From: Hydractinia symbiolongicarpus
Taxonomy: Eukaryota; Cnidaria; Hydrozoa; Anthoathecata; Hydractiniidae
Length of the DNA stretch: 64,000 bases
Direction of reading: 5' to 3'
NCBI RefSeq assembly: GCF_029227915.1
Contig: NC_079879.1
Coordinates: 12,894,001 to 12,958,000 of the forward strand
In this document: one piece after another, positions 12,101-24,857 of the stretch
Layout of the letters: every line of letters begins with the position of its first letter
How positions within the stretch are numbered: position 1 is the stretch's first letter
Program-made: the position numbers and the translations under genes
The notes under the pieces: generated by a model
The model's database searches: none
The model's input: only the letters and a program-made list of their open reading frames with translations
Told to the model about the DNA's origin: nothing

Positions 12101-15100
12101 TGAGCCATGAAATAAGACTTCTGAAGTGGAAATTAACATTTCTATAACAGTGGTAGGTAAGTCAGAAGAAAAAAATATTTTAGGAAAAAACATTTTACAA
12201 GAATTAATTTTTGAATTAAAATTATTTTGGAAAAAATTAAAAGATTTTACAAGAATTAATTTTTTCACAAAAATTTCCCCTATTTTTTAAATACTTCTTT
12301 TACAGGCAATCATACATCCTGATACTGGAGAAAAAATATTGATGCCATTTCGCATGTCTGGTACTATATGTTTCAATTTATTTTATTGTCTTTGCCTGAA
12401 ATGTGAGGTGAAAATGCACTAAAAGTTGCATTTACATGGCCCTTAATAATAGTCTGCTCTGAAGGAACAGCAGAATATCACCTAATGTAATTAGGACAGA
12501 GAAATAGTATTTTTTAAAATTAATAACAGCTAGATTTTTTACAATTTTAAATATACAATTTTAAAAATGTATGAGCAGGACTTTTGATTGTTCCAAACTT
12601 TGAGACAAAAGCAAAGTTTTACACTATAAATCTCAACTACCCACATTCTTAATGATCTAATTGTATTTCCAACCTTCTTGTTTCATTAGCAGCTATTGTT
12701 ATTTAAATTTTGTATAGTAATAAGTTGCTTTCATGTTTCAATCAAAGTGTGAACAGGGTTCCCACACCTTTTAAAAATCCTAAAATTTCCAGACATCTTG
12801 TTACTATTTTAAAAATTGTCAAAAACTCAATTTTAATAATAAATTTCTTTTGTGGAGTAAATGTCCATTATAATCTGTCTCAGTTAATGTAGAAATAAAC
12901 AAATTGCATTGATCAGATTTCATGATGCAGAATATAAGTATTTTCCCCGTTAATCAAATAAATCTTCTAAGAAACAGCTAAAATTCTCCTGAATTCTTCT
13001 ACATAACTTTAGAAAGTTTTGCCTAAGTAATGCTGTGTGAAGTAAATTGTCACATTTTATGCCCACGTCCACTCAGAGTTATAATTTTTTTAAAATAAAA
13101 CCAAATTCTACTGTATTTCTGATGTTTTGTAGGATATGTCCCGTTTGGTACAGTGTCGGTAAGTGTTACTCACCTATAATTATTTTCATGAAACCCAAGA
13201 ATACTCTCTTTGCATTGTCAGATTTTCATGACAATTTATTAGTCTCTATAATAATAGCCGTCATCTGTCTGTTTGTAACGGAAACACGAAATGCTATATA
13301 AAAAGGATGGGCAACCCTCTGGATTTTTTTACGGGTTGACGACTAGTTAATTATAATAGGATTGAATTGGGTTTTCAAACCAAAGGTTTTTCTGTTTACA
13401 AGAGAAGATATTTTACACGTTTGTCATTATTTGTTTAGCCTCGTTTCCTTACTAGTATTTTGGGAGAAAGTTTCGATGCCTTTTTCAACATAATTGATCA
13501 AAACTCTAAGAATTCAAAGTGCTTTTTTCATTTTCAATGAGAGATCAAAAAATGACTGTCTATTTAATTTTTTATTTTCGTACGACATTCAAGCACTCAA
13601 GCATTATCTAGATTGGAGCTCTATCATACATAGAGAAGCTCTATAAACAGAATAGGGTTCCAAAAATTAATTTTTGTTCTGTTTTTGTTTTAAAATTTAT
13701 AATGTACTTCCAACAGGTTATTGGTATGCTCATACCGGGTGCATCTGTAAAGCAAGTCATTTTTTGGCAGGTATTTTTTGATTCTTTGATACTTTTAACA
13801 GACGTTTTTAGCGATGATGGATATGTTGTTAAAATATTTTATTGGAGATATTTCACTACAGTCGTATATTGCCATTTCACAAACAGCAACCGCAAAAACG
13901 TACCTTTGAAAACAATGTTTTTATACTGTATTATACTATATTTTCATCAGCAATAACCCCCCCCCCCCCCCCACCCAAATATGTTTTCTATCTAACCACA
14001 GAGGGGAAATGTTACAGGTGCATCCTACTTCGTTTTGATTTGATGTTTTTAGTTCAAATAACTGTACATGCTATAAGCAAAACTGCAGGAAAAAAAGTAA
14101 TGGCAAAAATAATCAATTTAAAGTTTTTCTATAAATTTAATATCTGATGAAAATGGAGACTAGGCTAAAATCTGTTGCAAGATTTTGTAAAAAGGTGCTG
14201 CAAAAGTTCCTCACCCCAAAAGTTTTTCAGAACGAAATATATTATGTGAGAACACATGCTTATCTCGAAGTAACATTTTCTATAATCGCTGTAGACAAAT
14301 TTTTCTCAGTTCTAACAACGTGTTGACTAGGTGTTTACATTTCTGCTGCAAATAGCAACGTCAAGGTTTCAGCAGAAGACATAAGGCATTATTGGTTATT
14401 TCCAATTTTTTATTCTTTTTAGTGGTTAAACCAAACGCATAATGCATGTGTAAACTATTCCAACAGAAATGCAACTAAGGTTGGTAATGTCATTTTCTCG
14501 TTTGTTGTGCGTAACACTACAGTGAGTAAAGCTGCATGTTTTTTTGCTTTTTAGCCAACACCCACAGCAAGATTTGTCATGAGTTATGTTGGTGCAGTTA
14601 CAAGTGCTGTTGGTATTGCTGTAAGTGTTTTATAGTTTGTGTTGTGTATAAGTTATACGCTACTGATTTGGTAGCCTTGTTGAACATTCGCTTTCAATGT
14701 GGAATATTGTGAGATTAATCCTTACTAATACCATTTCCAATAAGGCTATTTTGTCTAAATAGCTCTAATTTTCCACTGCATGACCTACCTACATTGATGG
14801 GGATTTTTACTTTGTAATACTAATACATTTTGTGGTGTAAGATGAAAGTCAATAAAATACAGTCTTCTCCTTTTTTGGAACAATTTGCAATACCTGTTGT
14901 TATTAAATAAATTTGATCTGTTCAGGAGTATTAATTGATAGTATTTATATTTCTATGTATAGTCTTATAAATGTCGTTAAAATATTTGTTGGCATTTCTT
15001 TACAGGTTGGTATAAGTATGCTGATTAGAAAGACAAGCTTGTTGTCAGCTGGTCAGAAATTATTAGCATCAAGATTTGTGGCTTACCCTGCAACTTGTAA

Positions 15101-18100
15101 GCAAATTCATGTTGATATTATTTTCTAATACCTGTTTTGCAGTGTTGTATTTTTTTACTCAGTGTTAATTATTGAAGTATGCATCATGTAGTTATTGAGA
15201 CAAATCTGAGGAATGTTTTTTCGTATGCACTATATGTATTGATATATTTCTATATTTATGGTGAAGCTGGCATTATGTCACGACATGTTTTTTATTTCAC
15301 TTAATCACAAGAAAACATTAAAGTTTGTTTTGATATAATGCTAAGAATCACAGATGGCCTAAATAACATAAAGAAATAAAAACCTTCCTAAAAATAACCT
15401 AAAATTCAGACCCAAAATTTCGATTTCTTTTAAAATCTCCTAAGATTGTTTATGGTGGCATCTATATTTTTTTTTACGTTCAAGTGACAAAAAATTGAGC
15501 ATTATGATTTATATGCAATTCGAAAAAAATAACCTCAAAGTTCGATTATGTGAAACTTCATTACTTCCTAAAATTTGGGCGAAACGTCCTAAAATACGTT
15601 TGTTTGTACTTTCTTTAAAAATTTGACCTCGAATCCTTCTAAATCTAGGAACTCTGTGACCACCCTGAAACAGTGTTTTGCATTTAGCTGCTGCAAATGT
15701 GTGCAATGTATACATGATGCGTCAAAATGAACTTCAGGAGGGGGTTGAAGTTGAGGATGAAAATGGAAACGTGGTCGGATCATCTAAAATTGCTGCGAGT
15801 AAGGTGCGCCATATTGTTCTTTTTGTCTTGCTGTGTTTTTCATCACAGAAAGAATTACGATGCCATTTAAGTACATGCCATTCTTGTTGACATCTTCTAT
15901 TACTGTAAATGCTTAACCCTATTCAGCAAATATTTAAAAATTAAGGAAAGATTTTAAAATAAGCACCCATCTTGGTTTATTTAATGGAATGTAGTTTTAT
16001 CACAAAATTATTTGAGTCTATTGACTTCAAAAGGGCGCTTTTTTGATCTTGATTTAAAAATGAGGCGGTTTGTAACTCGTTAGTGTCTTCTCACACATTG
16101 GAAAATATTACCATGTGAAATATGATAAAAGTGGTTAAATAATTCCTCTATTTCTCGTTAAACACTTCTCTCGCCCTCTACTTTACTAAATGAAATATGG
16201 TAATTCTTGAAGGTAAGACTGAAAATCCATGTTGTGCAGCCAAAAAAATACACTTGAATTGAAGGAAAAAGCTTCTTTTTTCTTGCCTAATTTTGGACTA
16301 GCCTATTTAGCAGTGGTCAAAACATTTTTTGCAACAAACTTAACTGTGGACATTTTAAAAACTATAAATACTTCACATTTGAGTAAAATATTTTTTAAAT
16401 GGTTTTATGTTTTTCATTCTTTTTTATTAGTACCTTCCCAAATATTTGTTTTTTTAGGCCGTGTATGAAACAGCTATATCCAGAGTGCTTCTACCTGCTC
16501 CCATCTTAATCTTCCCTCCATTGATTATGGCGTGGTTAGAAAAGTAAGTCAACCAAATAGCTAAACATGTACAGTTTAAATTGTACTCAATAAATCACGA
16601 ACAATTTTATGAAGAGAATTTTGTTAAATATGCTTTCTTTCTTTAGATCTTTCAGAACAGAGAAACATACTTAATGAAGTTTTCCCAAATATGTAAATGA
16701 GATAGTTTAGAGGAGTTACATAGAAGTTTTTTTTAAAACCATTGCATGGTTTTTAGGCTAACCTCAGTGTAGCTAAAACTTTAGTTGATTTTAGGTTTAG
16801 TTTATGTTGCTACGTCGGTGTTTCTTAAATTTAGATGATGCACTAGAATTTAGATGTTGAAGATAAATTTCAGTCACGTTTTGTTGTGAGAAAGGAATTT
16901 ACTTTCATGTTAATGATTTTTTGTGTCAAAACAAAATAAGACCATGCCAAAAATTCGGGTTTCGCGCTATTTCTTCGAACTACCTTTATGTATTTCGCAA
17001 ATCTTTAAATTTTTGCGAATCAGCCATTATTGAGATATTACGGATTTTATGGACCGATTTAGTTTTTTTGCAAAGAATTATTTTCGCGAATTTGCTATAA
17101 CTATTTCGCAATTTTAACATTTAGACTTTTATTGAGGAGTGGTACTCCTTAATAAATTGAATTTGCTCATATCACAGAGGCTGACTGTTATTTTTATCAG
17201 CTTTAAAATACGAATAGTAACAAAAGCCAATAAAAGACGAATAGTAACAATTGAGACGATTTCCCGAAGTTTCCCCAGTGAAAAATTTTCGCAAAAATGG
17301 TTAGTATTCGTGAAATTAGGGAAAATTAATCAGCATTAGGTATTTCTGTCTTGAAAAGTGTAGAACAGTGTTTGTTGGAGGGTTTCAGCCATTGGTGGAT
17401 GAGGTTAACATGATAAGGATTCCAACATTTTACGACATCTTTTCTTGTTTATCTTATAACATCAGTTTCTGTTCTTGATTTTTTCCTTTTTGCATATTTT
17501 TTCTAAGCTTAAACTTTTTTTGTGAAAAACTATTCAGATACCATTGACTTTGTAGAAAACAATTCCCCAAAAATATCCGTGTCGCATTATCACTGTGTGT
17601 GTTAAGAAATATATTTTTTTGGCCAACAAGAAACTGCAACAATGCCAGAAATCTTGTTTTCTTTTTCATTCGCTATTTGTTACGTTTTGTAGGTTTGTAG
17701 GGAAAGTAATATGAAGATAGTTTTGCTCAGCTCAGAAGTCTGCAGTCAACCTTATGTAGCAGTTTTATCTTGATCATGTACAGTGTTTCGGTTGGTGATT
17801 CATTTAAAAGTTGTTGTTTTCTTTGAACATACGTTGAAGCATATAAGGCATGTATTATGTATTAGGTAAAAAGTATTTCTAGAAGAAATTAACATTGGGT
17901 CAATTTCGAATCTGAATTTCTTACTCTCTTTTTTTTTAGATAAAATTTTTTATAAGCAATTGTACAAAAATCTGCGAGATTTCTAAGCAACTTTGATAAA
18001 CACAATGTGGGATGCTACAATGCTTGTTTTTGTGTTATTTTATACTTGTTTGTGGAACAGCCCCCCTTTTTCCTGATTTTGAATCGAATAATTATTTTGT

Positions 18101-21100
18101 TTGGTATTACGTAAAGATTTGACATTGAATTGAACAATTGTGGTTGAACACTGATAATTTAACCAGGGTTTTAATATTCTAGAAAGTTTTTTAAATGTCT
18201 GCTAAGCAACCAGTAAAGAGCGTTTCTATCAAATTTAAGGTAATTTTTGAGGAACTAAGGTACTAGATCAAAAGTTGAGTTGCTTATAAAAAATATACGA
18301 GTATATGTGCATTGATTGACTGGAATTTTTGGCTAAAACAGAAGATCTATTGTTTAGAGAATAAGGGAAATAAAAATAATAACTAGCCGGGTTGAATTTT
18401 GGTATTGTTATAATTAATAAAAGCATAAATACGAGATTTTAGTAAATAAAAGCGTGTCGTGTTATCCACACATAAAAATTTAGTGTTTTTTTTTTTACTA
18501 GAACGAAAACGTTTAGAAGAAAACCACGACTTAATATGCCCATCAATGCTGCAGTGTGCACACTTGCATTTGGATTAGCTCTACCTTTCGCTATTGCAAT
18601 GTTTCCGCAAAAAACGAAGGTAAATAATTGGAGAGTGACTTCATTTTCTTCTGTTGTTGTATTATGTGCTTATAATTAGAGGGTGTTGTCACCATAATTG
18701 CAACGTTTATGTGACGCTGTTTTTAAATTGGAAACTACTGGGGGTTAAATTTCAAACATTGTCGGTAGCTGAATGTTTTAACTACCCAAATGATTGTTTG
18801 TTCTTTTTCTTACCAATAAAGCCACAAAATTTTAGGCTATCCTGTATTCTTAAACATTTAACATGTCGGATGTACAAATTTTTAAATATACTGTCCACAA
18901 AGCAACATATTTTTCAATCCGCTTATCTTAACATGTTGTCTTTATTACTCCTAGAGAGAAACCTCCGGTTAGGTTCTTTGATAAATATACCCTCTCTAGA
19001 AATATACAAAATTGCTAGTTGTTTTTCCGACTGATTTAAACATTTTTTAGTTTCTATCAAGAACATTGAAAATGAATTAGCGAAAATTTCAAACTGTCGA
19101 CGTTCTTCATGCTTATTTTTTAAGAAAAAGGCGAAAACACTGAGCTAGTTCGTATTTCCATTGCTGTTTATTTATCAGAGCTTTTAGCTCCACTGCATTT
19201 TTTGAAGTCCTTTGAAAGTATTGACATATTTTTCGATTAAATACAGCGCCATGTACGTAACCAGAAGGAAACAGTTGATAGCATCGTTTCAATTAGCTAT
19301 GTAGTTCCTGATAGTGTATATTGGTTGCACCACCATGTCACTTTCGTGCAAGCAATGTCTTCAAGAGAAATGTTAAAGGAAATATTATAGACTTTTCATA
19401 TTTTACACCTAAAGTAGCTATTAATCCTAAAATAATCTTAAAATTTCAGAAATTATGCTTTGATGATTCTTATCAAATTAGAATCTAACGCTCAATTCTT
19501 ATATTGTGTTGTTCTTTATTTCAAACCTTAAAGCATCCTAAGCATGCAGTAATATTAATTTTCGAGACAAGAAGCAAAGCTGACAAATTTTCTTTCTTTT
19601 TGCACCTTTTGTTAGTGAGTAACCACCGCAATGGTAATTAAGGATGACTGTTGTTAATTAATGTTTCTTTTGATGAAGAATTTTAATTAGGATAAATACA
19701 CGAGTATGTTTCTTCGGAACGAAGTTCTTTGAAATGTGTTGACTGGGGTGTGAGCCGGAATAACGACAAAAACATTCTTTTCTGTCATGACTTGACTGAT
19801 ACAAAAAAGGAAGTATGGAAATTTTAGTGATTTTATGACAAAACAGCATTCAATTGAGAAAATCATATCAAGTGTGTTGTCAAAACGCACTAACTAGTCA
19901 GTGATGAGCAATTTAAATATCGCCTGTCTCGCTTAACCCTTGAATGTTAGATTTTGCGTCTGATAAGAGGTGTATTGTGTTTGGGAAAGGAATTGACATT
20001 AGTTTGAGTCACCATTTCATGATACTCTTTTACGCACAAACTTCTCGTTCAGGATATTAAGCATGCTTCAAGGAAACATCACGTAAAAATCCTTTTGACA
20101 CATGAAACTGTTGATTCACCTTTTGCATAACAATATCCTTTCACGCAATTCCCAAAACTCTTTGAATATTTTTTTTTTCTGTATTTTTCTCCATTTAACT
20201 CACGTCTGAATTCTGACCTAATTTCAATGACTTTATTATCCATTAAAGGAAATATATTCAGATTATTATTGAAAGGAAAGATATTTTTATAAAAGATAGA
20301 AGCTCATCGCTAATTACTTCTTTAAGTCTGACGTCAATACAGCATTGCTAGCAATCAAATAATTTAATGACGTTCATTCATGTTGACAATCCAATGTTTT
20401 AGCCCCCTCCTACACGTGAGCAAAAATAAACTGCATGTTCACTTTTTCTTTTTTTCTGCGATATATTTATATGTTTCCGGGTGTAGAAAAATTTGGTAAG
20501 AAAAAGTTCTTTTTAACAATCATAATTTTCTCTCTTTTTAACCTTTTATGTCCTGTTTATTATCTTCAGAAATATTCACCGGAAATTATTTTATTGCTAG
20601 CCTACTGAGGAGTGTCGTGCTGGCTTTTTTTCTGTATTTTTATATTTCAGAATGAATTTAGTTGGACTGAGCATAATTAAGCTGTTAATCGCTGCACATA
20701 CAATTAACTAATGAAACATCCTCACTGTGTCTTACTTCTCTCACAATTTATCGTTCATTTTTAAGATCATGTCACATATTGTTGCTTTTAATGCGTTTTA
20801 CAAAACTAAACCATCTTTCCTAACTTTCAAGCGAATCTCAAATATAAAGAGAAAAGATCTAACAGTTAATTTTTCATTGCTAATTTTAAGGTAAAGGATC
20901 ACCTATTAAAATAAGATTTTGGGAACATTAAATACAATGCGTCTCATTTAGATATTTGCACTCGGTCACTGTTCGCGAATGTTTGCGTTAGAAGACGAAC
21001 TATTTTAGTCTTGATAAACGACACAAGTTTTAACCTGGAAAAATTCTGGTGGATTTTTAGTTGTAGCATTTTGTGAGTCCTCAGCACGATTCAGTCGATT

Positions 21101-22957
21101 AAAAAACTATTTTGAGCAAAATATGACTGTTAATATAAGAGAGAAGAAAAAAGAAAGAGCCGAATTAATAACACTCGCACTAAAGTTAGGGTCTCTGTAA
21201 AAACGGGCAAGAAAGGGGGTATAGAAATAAGGACGAGCTGTAAATTTATAGCCAATAAACTAATTCGGCGAAAAGGTCATAATTTGCGTTTGAATGACAG
21301 TTGCTTCTTCCTGATACTTTTAATGTAATTTCGTTTCACCCTCGCCCTCGCATTAAGCATCAAAGGACAATTTCACCCTCTACCGAATGTATGGATGCTT
21401 GCGGTGAAGTAATGAAAGCCGTGGGTAGTTTTAGATACTAATTGATCAACCTTTAAGTTGCTTGCCAATTTCTAACCTGATATTATTTTCGTTGATGGTA
21501 ATCACCTTTACTTGAATGAAAGTAAAAAAATGGAAACGAAAGCTGATGTAAACGAATCAATTAGCCAGGAATTTAATGGCGATGACAAAGCTTTCGTTTA
21601 AGTTTTTTAGTGTTATTTATAAGTGGGCAAGAAGCAATGGTTCGCATAACTTTTAGATATCTTTATGACATTAGCAAAAAAATGTACGTTGACTATTTTT
21701 CCCGTTATTAAAGCTCTATCAAAAAACAAAGGTCTGGAACGAGGATAGAGTATGACGTATACTTTCGCCAACGACAATATTCGAGACATTTTTCGTGTTG
21801 TTAATTACACTGGGGAATATTATGATTAAAAAGAAAAATAAGGGGGTTATTAGTGTCAATACGAAAAATAAGAAACACGTTAGTTTGCGAGGTTCCTTCA
21901 TTGTTTTTTTTTTTGTATTCTTATCTGTGACTTACCAGGGCGGAAACTTCAGTTGCACGACAAACGTAAATTCTTAGTAAGGCTTGACGATGGCGTGATT
22001 GTTTTTATGTGAGTACTTCCTGTGGAAAGGCAAAACGAAATTAAAATGTTCAAACAATTACGTCATGGAAATGTTGAAAACAACAGAAATTCGTACGAAA
22101 TGTATTAGTAATATTTTTTTTGATTTGCAAAGTCTGAACAAACTGTAAATTTGAAACTTTTTCAAATGTTACTGTCTTTGGTTTTGCCAGTTTGTAAGAC
22201 TAGTTTTTAAAAAACGGCATATTTCCACATTCTCATGCACATGTTGGAGACGCCTAAAAAAGAAATAAAAGTTTGAAACAGGGAAATATAAAAAAAAATT
22301 AATTTAGGGTTCTAGCAGACGCTTTTTCTGGCTAGCCGGCACCTCGATATCATGTTTATTTGTTTGGACAAAGTTAAGTTCTCCCAACGTTCTTGTGAAA
22401 CGTAACACAGCGAAAAAAATACTTAAAAAAAATATGTCATTGATGTAACTCTTTTTGTGTGTTTTTATATTTGTTGGTTAAAAAACGTTGTTTGATAGAC
22501 GGGCATGTGTAGAGATATCTCTCTCCGTCAAAAAATGTATGTTCAATATGATAGATCAAAATTTGCGCTAGCATTGCATAAAATGTAGGTGCTTGGAATA
22601 TGTACGAGGGGAGAATTCTTGAATTATTTGTTGCTTTCTACGTGTCCATTACATGTTAGGTACGCACGAAATATGTTAAGTCAAAATAAGGAGCACTTTA
22701 ATCTTTTACGATTTCCGTGAAATTTCTACGAGCTAACGACAAGCATATCTTATATTTTAAACGCCGAAATGATTTTATATTGTTTGTTCTTGAGTAAATA
22801 TACACATTATATTCGAGGCTAAAATTATATATAGAAATGTTGTCATGATTGCTCAGAAGTAGTTTTTTGTTCGCTTTAGATTGAAGTGTCGAAGCTTGAG
22901 GCTGAGATCTCATCGAAGACTTCGTCTGGTGTGGTTTATTTCAACAAGGGTCTGTGA
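3146..22957 (+). CDS. SFXN5: Sideroflexin, SFXN5-type (mitochondrial carrier), 14 exons
   Basis: Mitochondrial inner-membrane sideroflexins move serine and related amino acids. SFXN5-type proteins are the branch this most resembles. Exons by consensus splice sites and preserved phase: 3146-3190, 3466-3534, 3872-3949, 4030-4056, 12306-12360, 13133-13158, 13717-13770, 14423-14479, 14555-14620, 15006-15096, 15688-15803, 16458-16543, 18502-18619, 22880-22957. They join without a stop into 321 codons, the usual family length. Family signatures include DPSTLFVSS near residue 30, HPDTGEKIL at 77, [16 protein letters not shown] near 121-136, a [13 protein letters not shown] stretch near 216-228, and the C-terminal VVYFNKGL ending. 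Hydrophobic segments lie around 138-180, 235-255 and 270-290. Intron 4 (about 8.2 kb) hosts a reverse-oriented LINE and intron 13 is 4.3 kb. The ATG at 3146 begins the conserved N-terminus. The SFXN5 call rests on remembered family motifs. Confidence 0.93.
5075..6890 (-). pseudogene. LINE reverse transcriptase region (ORF2, broken)
   Basis: Overlapping minus-strand reading frames at 6890-6465, 6175-5717, 5987-5796, 5795-5484 and 5536-5075 form the RT part of the LINE's ORF2. The catalytic-palm block '[14 protein letters not shown]' (about 5755-5715) and the downstream '[16 protein letters not shown]' (about 5605-5555) are clear. The YADD-box region after it is damaged, reading into 'LYVCDN'. 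At least four frameshifts or stops interrupt the frame, so no active enzyme is encoded. Thumb-like sequence continues to 5075. Confidence 0.8.
6869..7296 (-). pseudogene. LINE APE-type endonuclease region (broken)
   Basis: Minus-strand fragments at 7296-7072 and 7069-6869. The first contains '[12 protein letters not shown]', matching the 'YRPP' block of APE-like LINE endonucleases. The second begins with MGDFNC and continues with [11 protein letters not shown] and CIDLILANR, matching the conserved GDFN and D-x-I/L-(I/F) motifs. One frame change separates them. The N-terminal part of the nuclease (before about 7296) is not recognisable. Confidence 0.75.
7484..8468 (-). pseudogene. LINE ORF1 with SGNH/esterase-like domain (broken)
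   Basis: Minus-strand frames 8468-8121, 8208-7915 and 7816-7484. The N-terminal part (from ATG at 8468) is charged and probably helical. The last fragment holds an SGNH-hydrolase-like core: '[16 protein letters not shown]' with the catalytic-type GDS, then '[12 protein letters not shown]', then '[11 protein letters not shown]'. ORF1 esterase domains of this sort are found in CR1/L2-type LINEs. Two frameshifts separate the pieces. The start at 8468 lies just downstream of a 53-bp tandem array that may be the element's 5' UTR. Confidence 0.7.
8498..8680. repeat. 53-bp tandem repeat, 3.4 copies
   Basis: Units at 8498-8550, 8551-8603 and 8604-8656, each exactly 53 bp, each starting ATCTA and ending CTTTTAAAATGC(G/T), followed by a partial fourth. 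They sit directly 5' of the LINE ORF1 start (minus strand) and may be its promoter monomers. Confidence 0.85.
8681..8735. repeat. Hairpin with 26-bp arms
   Basis: Arm 8681-8706 pairs with 8710-8735 with one mismatch and a 3-base loop. It sits immediately next to the 53-bp array and could mark the end of the inserted LINE or a separate foldback. Confidence 0.85.
13957..13972. repeat. Poly(C) tract in sideroflexin intron 7
   Basis: A run of about 16 C residues between exons 7 and 8, prone to length variation and sequencing error. No function is apparent. Confidence 0.9.
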
Positions 22958-23309
22958 AATTGTTCAACTTCGAATGAAGTGATAATAAGAAAAAAGAATC
23001 ATTTTAAAGACAGTAGAAGAAGCCACTTTAGATTAACACATATCCGGAATGGAAAAACAGGGACCGCCCTTTGCTTCTCGTTGACACAGGAAAGGATTTC
23101 TATTAGGCCTATATTTTTCGCGTTTTTTTTTTTTATTCCTTCTGAATGTTAAAAACGTGCACAAAATGGTTTAATAATGACCCTCTTCCGTTTTTCAACG
23201 AGGTGTTGAAAATGCAAGTGCGATAACCTGACTTAACCTTGCTTCCAACGCCTACACATGTTGTGTAGTATTTAGCTAATAAATAATACTTTTTTACGTC
23301 GTATACTGT

Positions 23310-23665
23310 ATATTGCTCGATTAAACGCCCACTATCGAATAGCGCCCACTTCTTTTGATATTTGTTATAAATAAGCGCCCTTTTTAAGTACACGCCCCGG
23401 GCGATTATTCGGATATATTACTAGAGCCAAAGAGATCGCTTATTAGAATATTTAGAAATTAGAAAAAAGGGATATGTTTTATACTTGTTACATATATATC
23501 ATTTTTTATAACTTGCGACCATTATTGTTTCCTAAAAAAAAGCTGAATGGAACACAATATTTTTCAATAAGCGTCCTTCTCGATTTACTATCCTTCTCGA
23601 CTAAGCACCTAACTTAAAGGTCAAAACTTCAAATAAGCGCCCGGGGCGCTTAGTCGCGTATTTGT
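23310..23665. repeat. MITE-like repeat with 'AAGCGCCC/GGGCGCTTA' motifs
   Basis: In an AT-rich setting this stretch repeats variants of AATAAGCGCCC and its complement, including a near-palindromic AAGCGCCCGGGGCGCTTAG at about 23635 and CGCCCCGGGCG at about 23392. Shared motifs at both ends in opposite orientation suggest a small non-autonomous DNA transposon. This is inference only. Confidence 0.4.
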
Positions 23666-24325
23666 AGTATTTTGAAATTGAATTGTTACTCGTTTATTTT
23701 GTACGCAATTCGTTGAGGTGTAGAATATAGTTTTACGCCCTTTTGTAGTTTGTAATTAGAATTGTAGTTACTATATGTCATTTTTTTTTATATAGACTCT
23801 TTCCTTCACGCCCAACGGAGGATTATTTATTGTATGTTGTATCCGGGGCTTATTATAGGAGAAGGTATAATCGTAAGTTACATCGGAAATCCATAGGATT
23901 AGACAAAAAACTACGAAGAATTTAAATGTTGAATTGATCTTACACCTTCCCTTCACATGATTTTATTATAAGAATATGTTTTTCAGTTCGGCCTAAATAT
24001 TTTAAAGGAGATTTTCTAAAAAAGCTGTAGAGCCTGACTCCTGCTTCATGCCTTTCTTATAGCGCATACGTTTTTAGGTGCTGCAAGAAGAGTTATCTAT
24101 CAAGGGGGCGTTTTGTAAAAATAACAAAATACAAGGTTTTTAACTAAGCGTTTTCTGCTGTATATAATGAATAAACTTACGAATTTTTGAGAGAATTGGG
24201 AAATTTTTTGGTTGACACGGTTCGTGCTAAAAGGCTCTAACTACAAGTATTTACATTTAGGAAAATTCTCTAATCAAGGCTGAATCCAAAATGTTTCCCA
24301 TTTGCCTTTATTGTGATCAAATGAG

Positions 24326-24369
24326 AAGAATTATCAAAGCTGTACAGCTGTACAGCTTTGATAATTCTT
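24326..24369. repeat. Perfect 44-bp palindrome
   Basis: The 22-base half AAGAATTATCAAAGCTG... is followed directly by its exact reverse complement, centred at 24347/24348 with no loop. It lies about 490 bp upstream of the DUSP start codon. Confidence 0.95.
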
Positions 24370-24782
24370 TTTATGTAGCTATTGTATTTTTTTGTCTCTA
24401 CAAAATTTCTTATCGTGTAAATTTTATAGATAAAATAAGAAGTAAAAAATTCAAAGTAGGCTAAAAAAATTTCAAGAATGTCCCAAGAGAGGCAATGAAT
24501 CTATTATAAATCAACACACTGAAAATATTTTTAAAAGCCACATTATGAGTTAGTCGTTATCTTTTATGACAACGAGGATGTCCATATTAGTCGTAGTTAA
24601 AACAATTGAATTCAACGATAATGTTCCGATTGTTCTCGTGGTCAAAAATATTTAAATGATTAATAAACACAATAGCAATTATTCATTCGAAAATGTGCCG
24701 TGTTAGCAGAACAGCCAATGAGTAACGAGGAATATAATATAATTAGTGCCCAGTCCTTAGACCGCGTTTGTTTATATCTGAA

Positions 24783-24788
24783 TATAAA
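24783..24788 (+). promoter_or_regulatory. Possible TATA box of the DUSP gene
   Basis: TATAAA about 70 bp upstream of the ATG at 24858. In AT-rich DNA this can occur by chance, and no start site can be seen. Confidence 0.35.
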
Positions 24789-24857
24789 CACTGCCAGCAC
24801 ATTTTAATAATACGTTTCTTGCGCTACGGACACGAGTGTTAAACTAGAAATATAATT

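Larger units (their letters stand above)
22958..24857. other. Intergenic region between sideroflexin and DUSP
   Basis: About 1.9 kb with no supported gene. It includes the sideroflexin 3' UTR, a palindrome-rich GC-containing repeat at about 23310-23665, a perfect 44-bp palindrome at 24326-24369, and the DUSP promoter region. Short reading frames here look random. Confidence 0.6.

Noticed and set aside
16930-17335. TTTCGCGAA/TTTGCGAA-rich stretches here and at 29700-30000 as a shared repeat
   Set aside because: Common short words are present but no extended alignment between the two could be made by eye.
18654-19034. 126-codon plus-strand frame in sideroflexin intron 13
   Set aside because: No recognisable domain, low-complexity hydrophobic composition, no matching splice context; looks like chance in AT-rich intron sequence.
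20640-20690. Possible terminal sideroflexin exon after TTTATATTTCAG at ~20650
   Set aside because: Its short translation lacks the family's C-terminus; the exon at 22880-22957 ends in the conserved NKGL.
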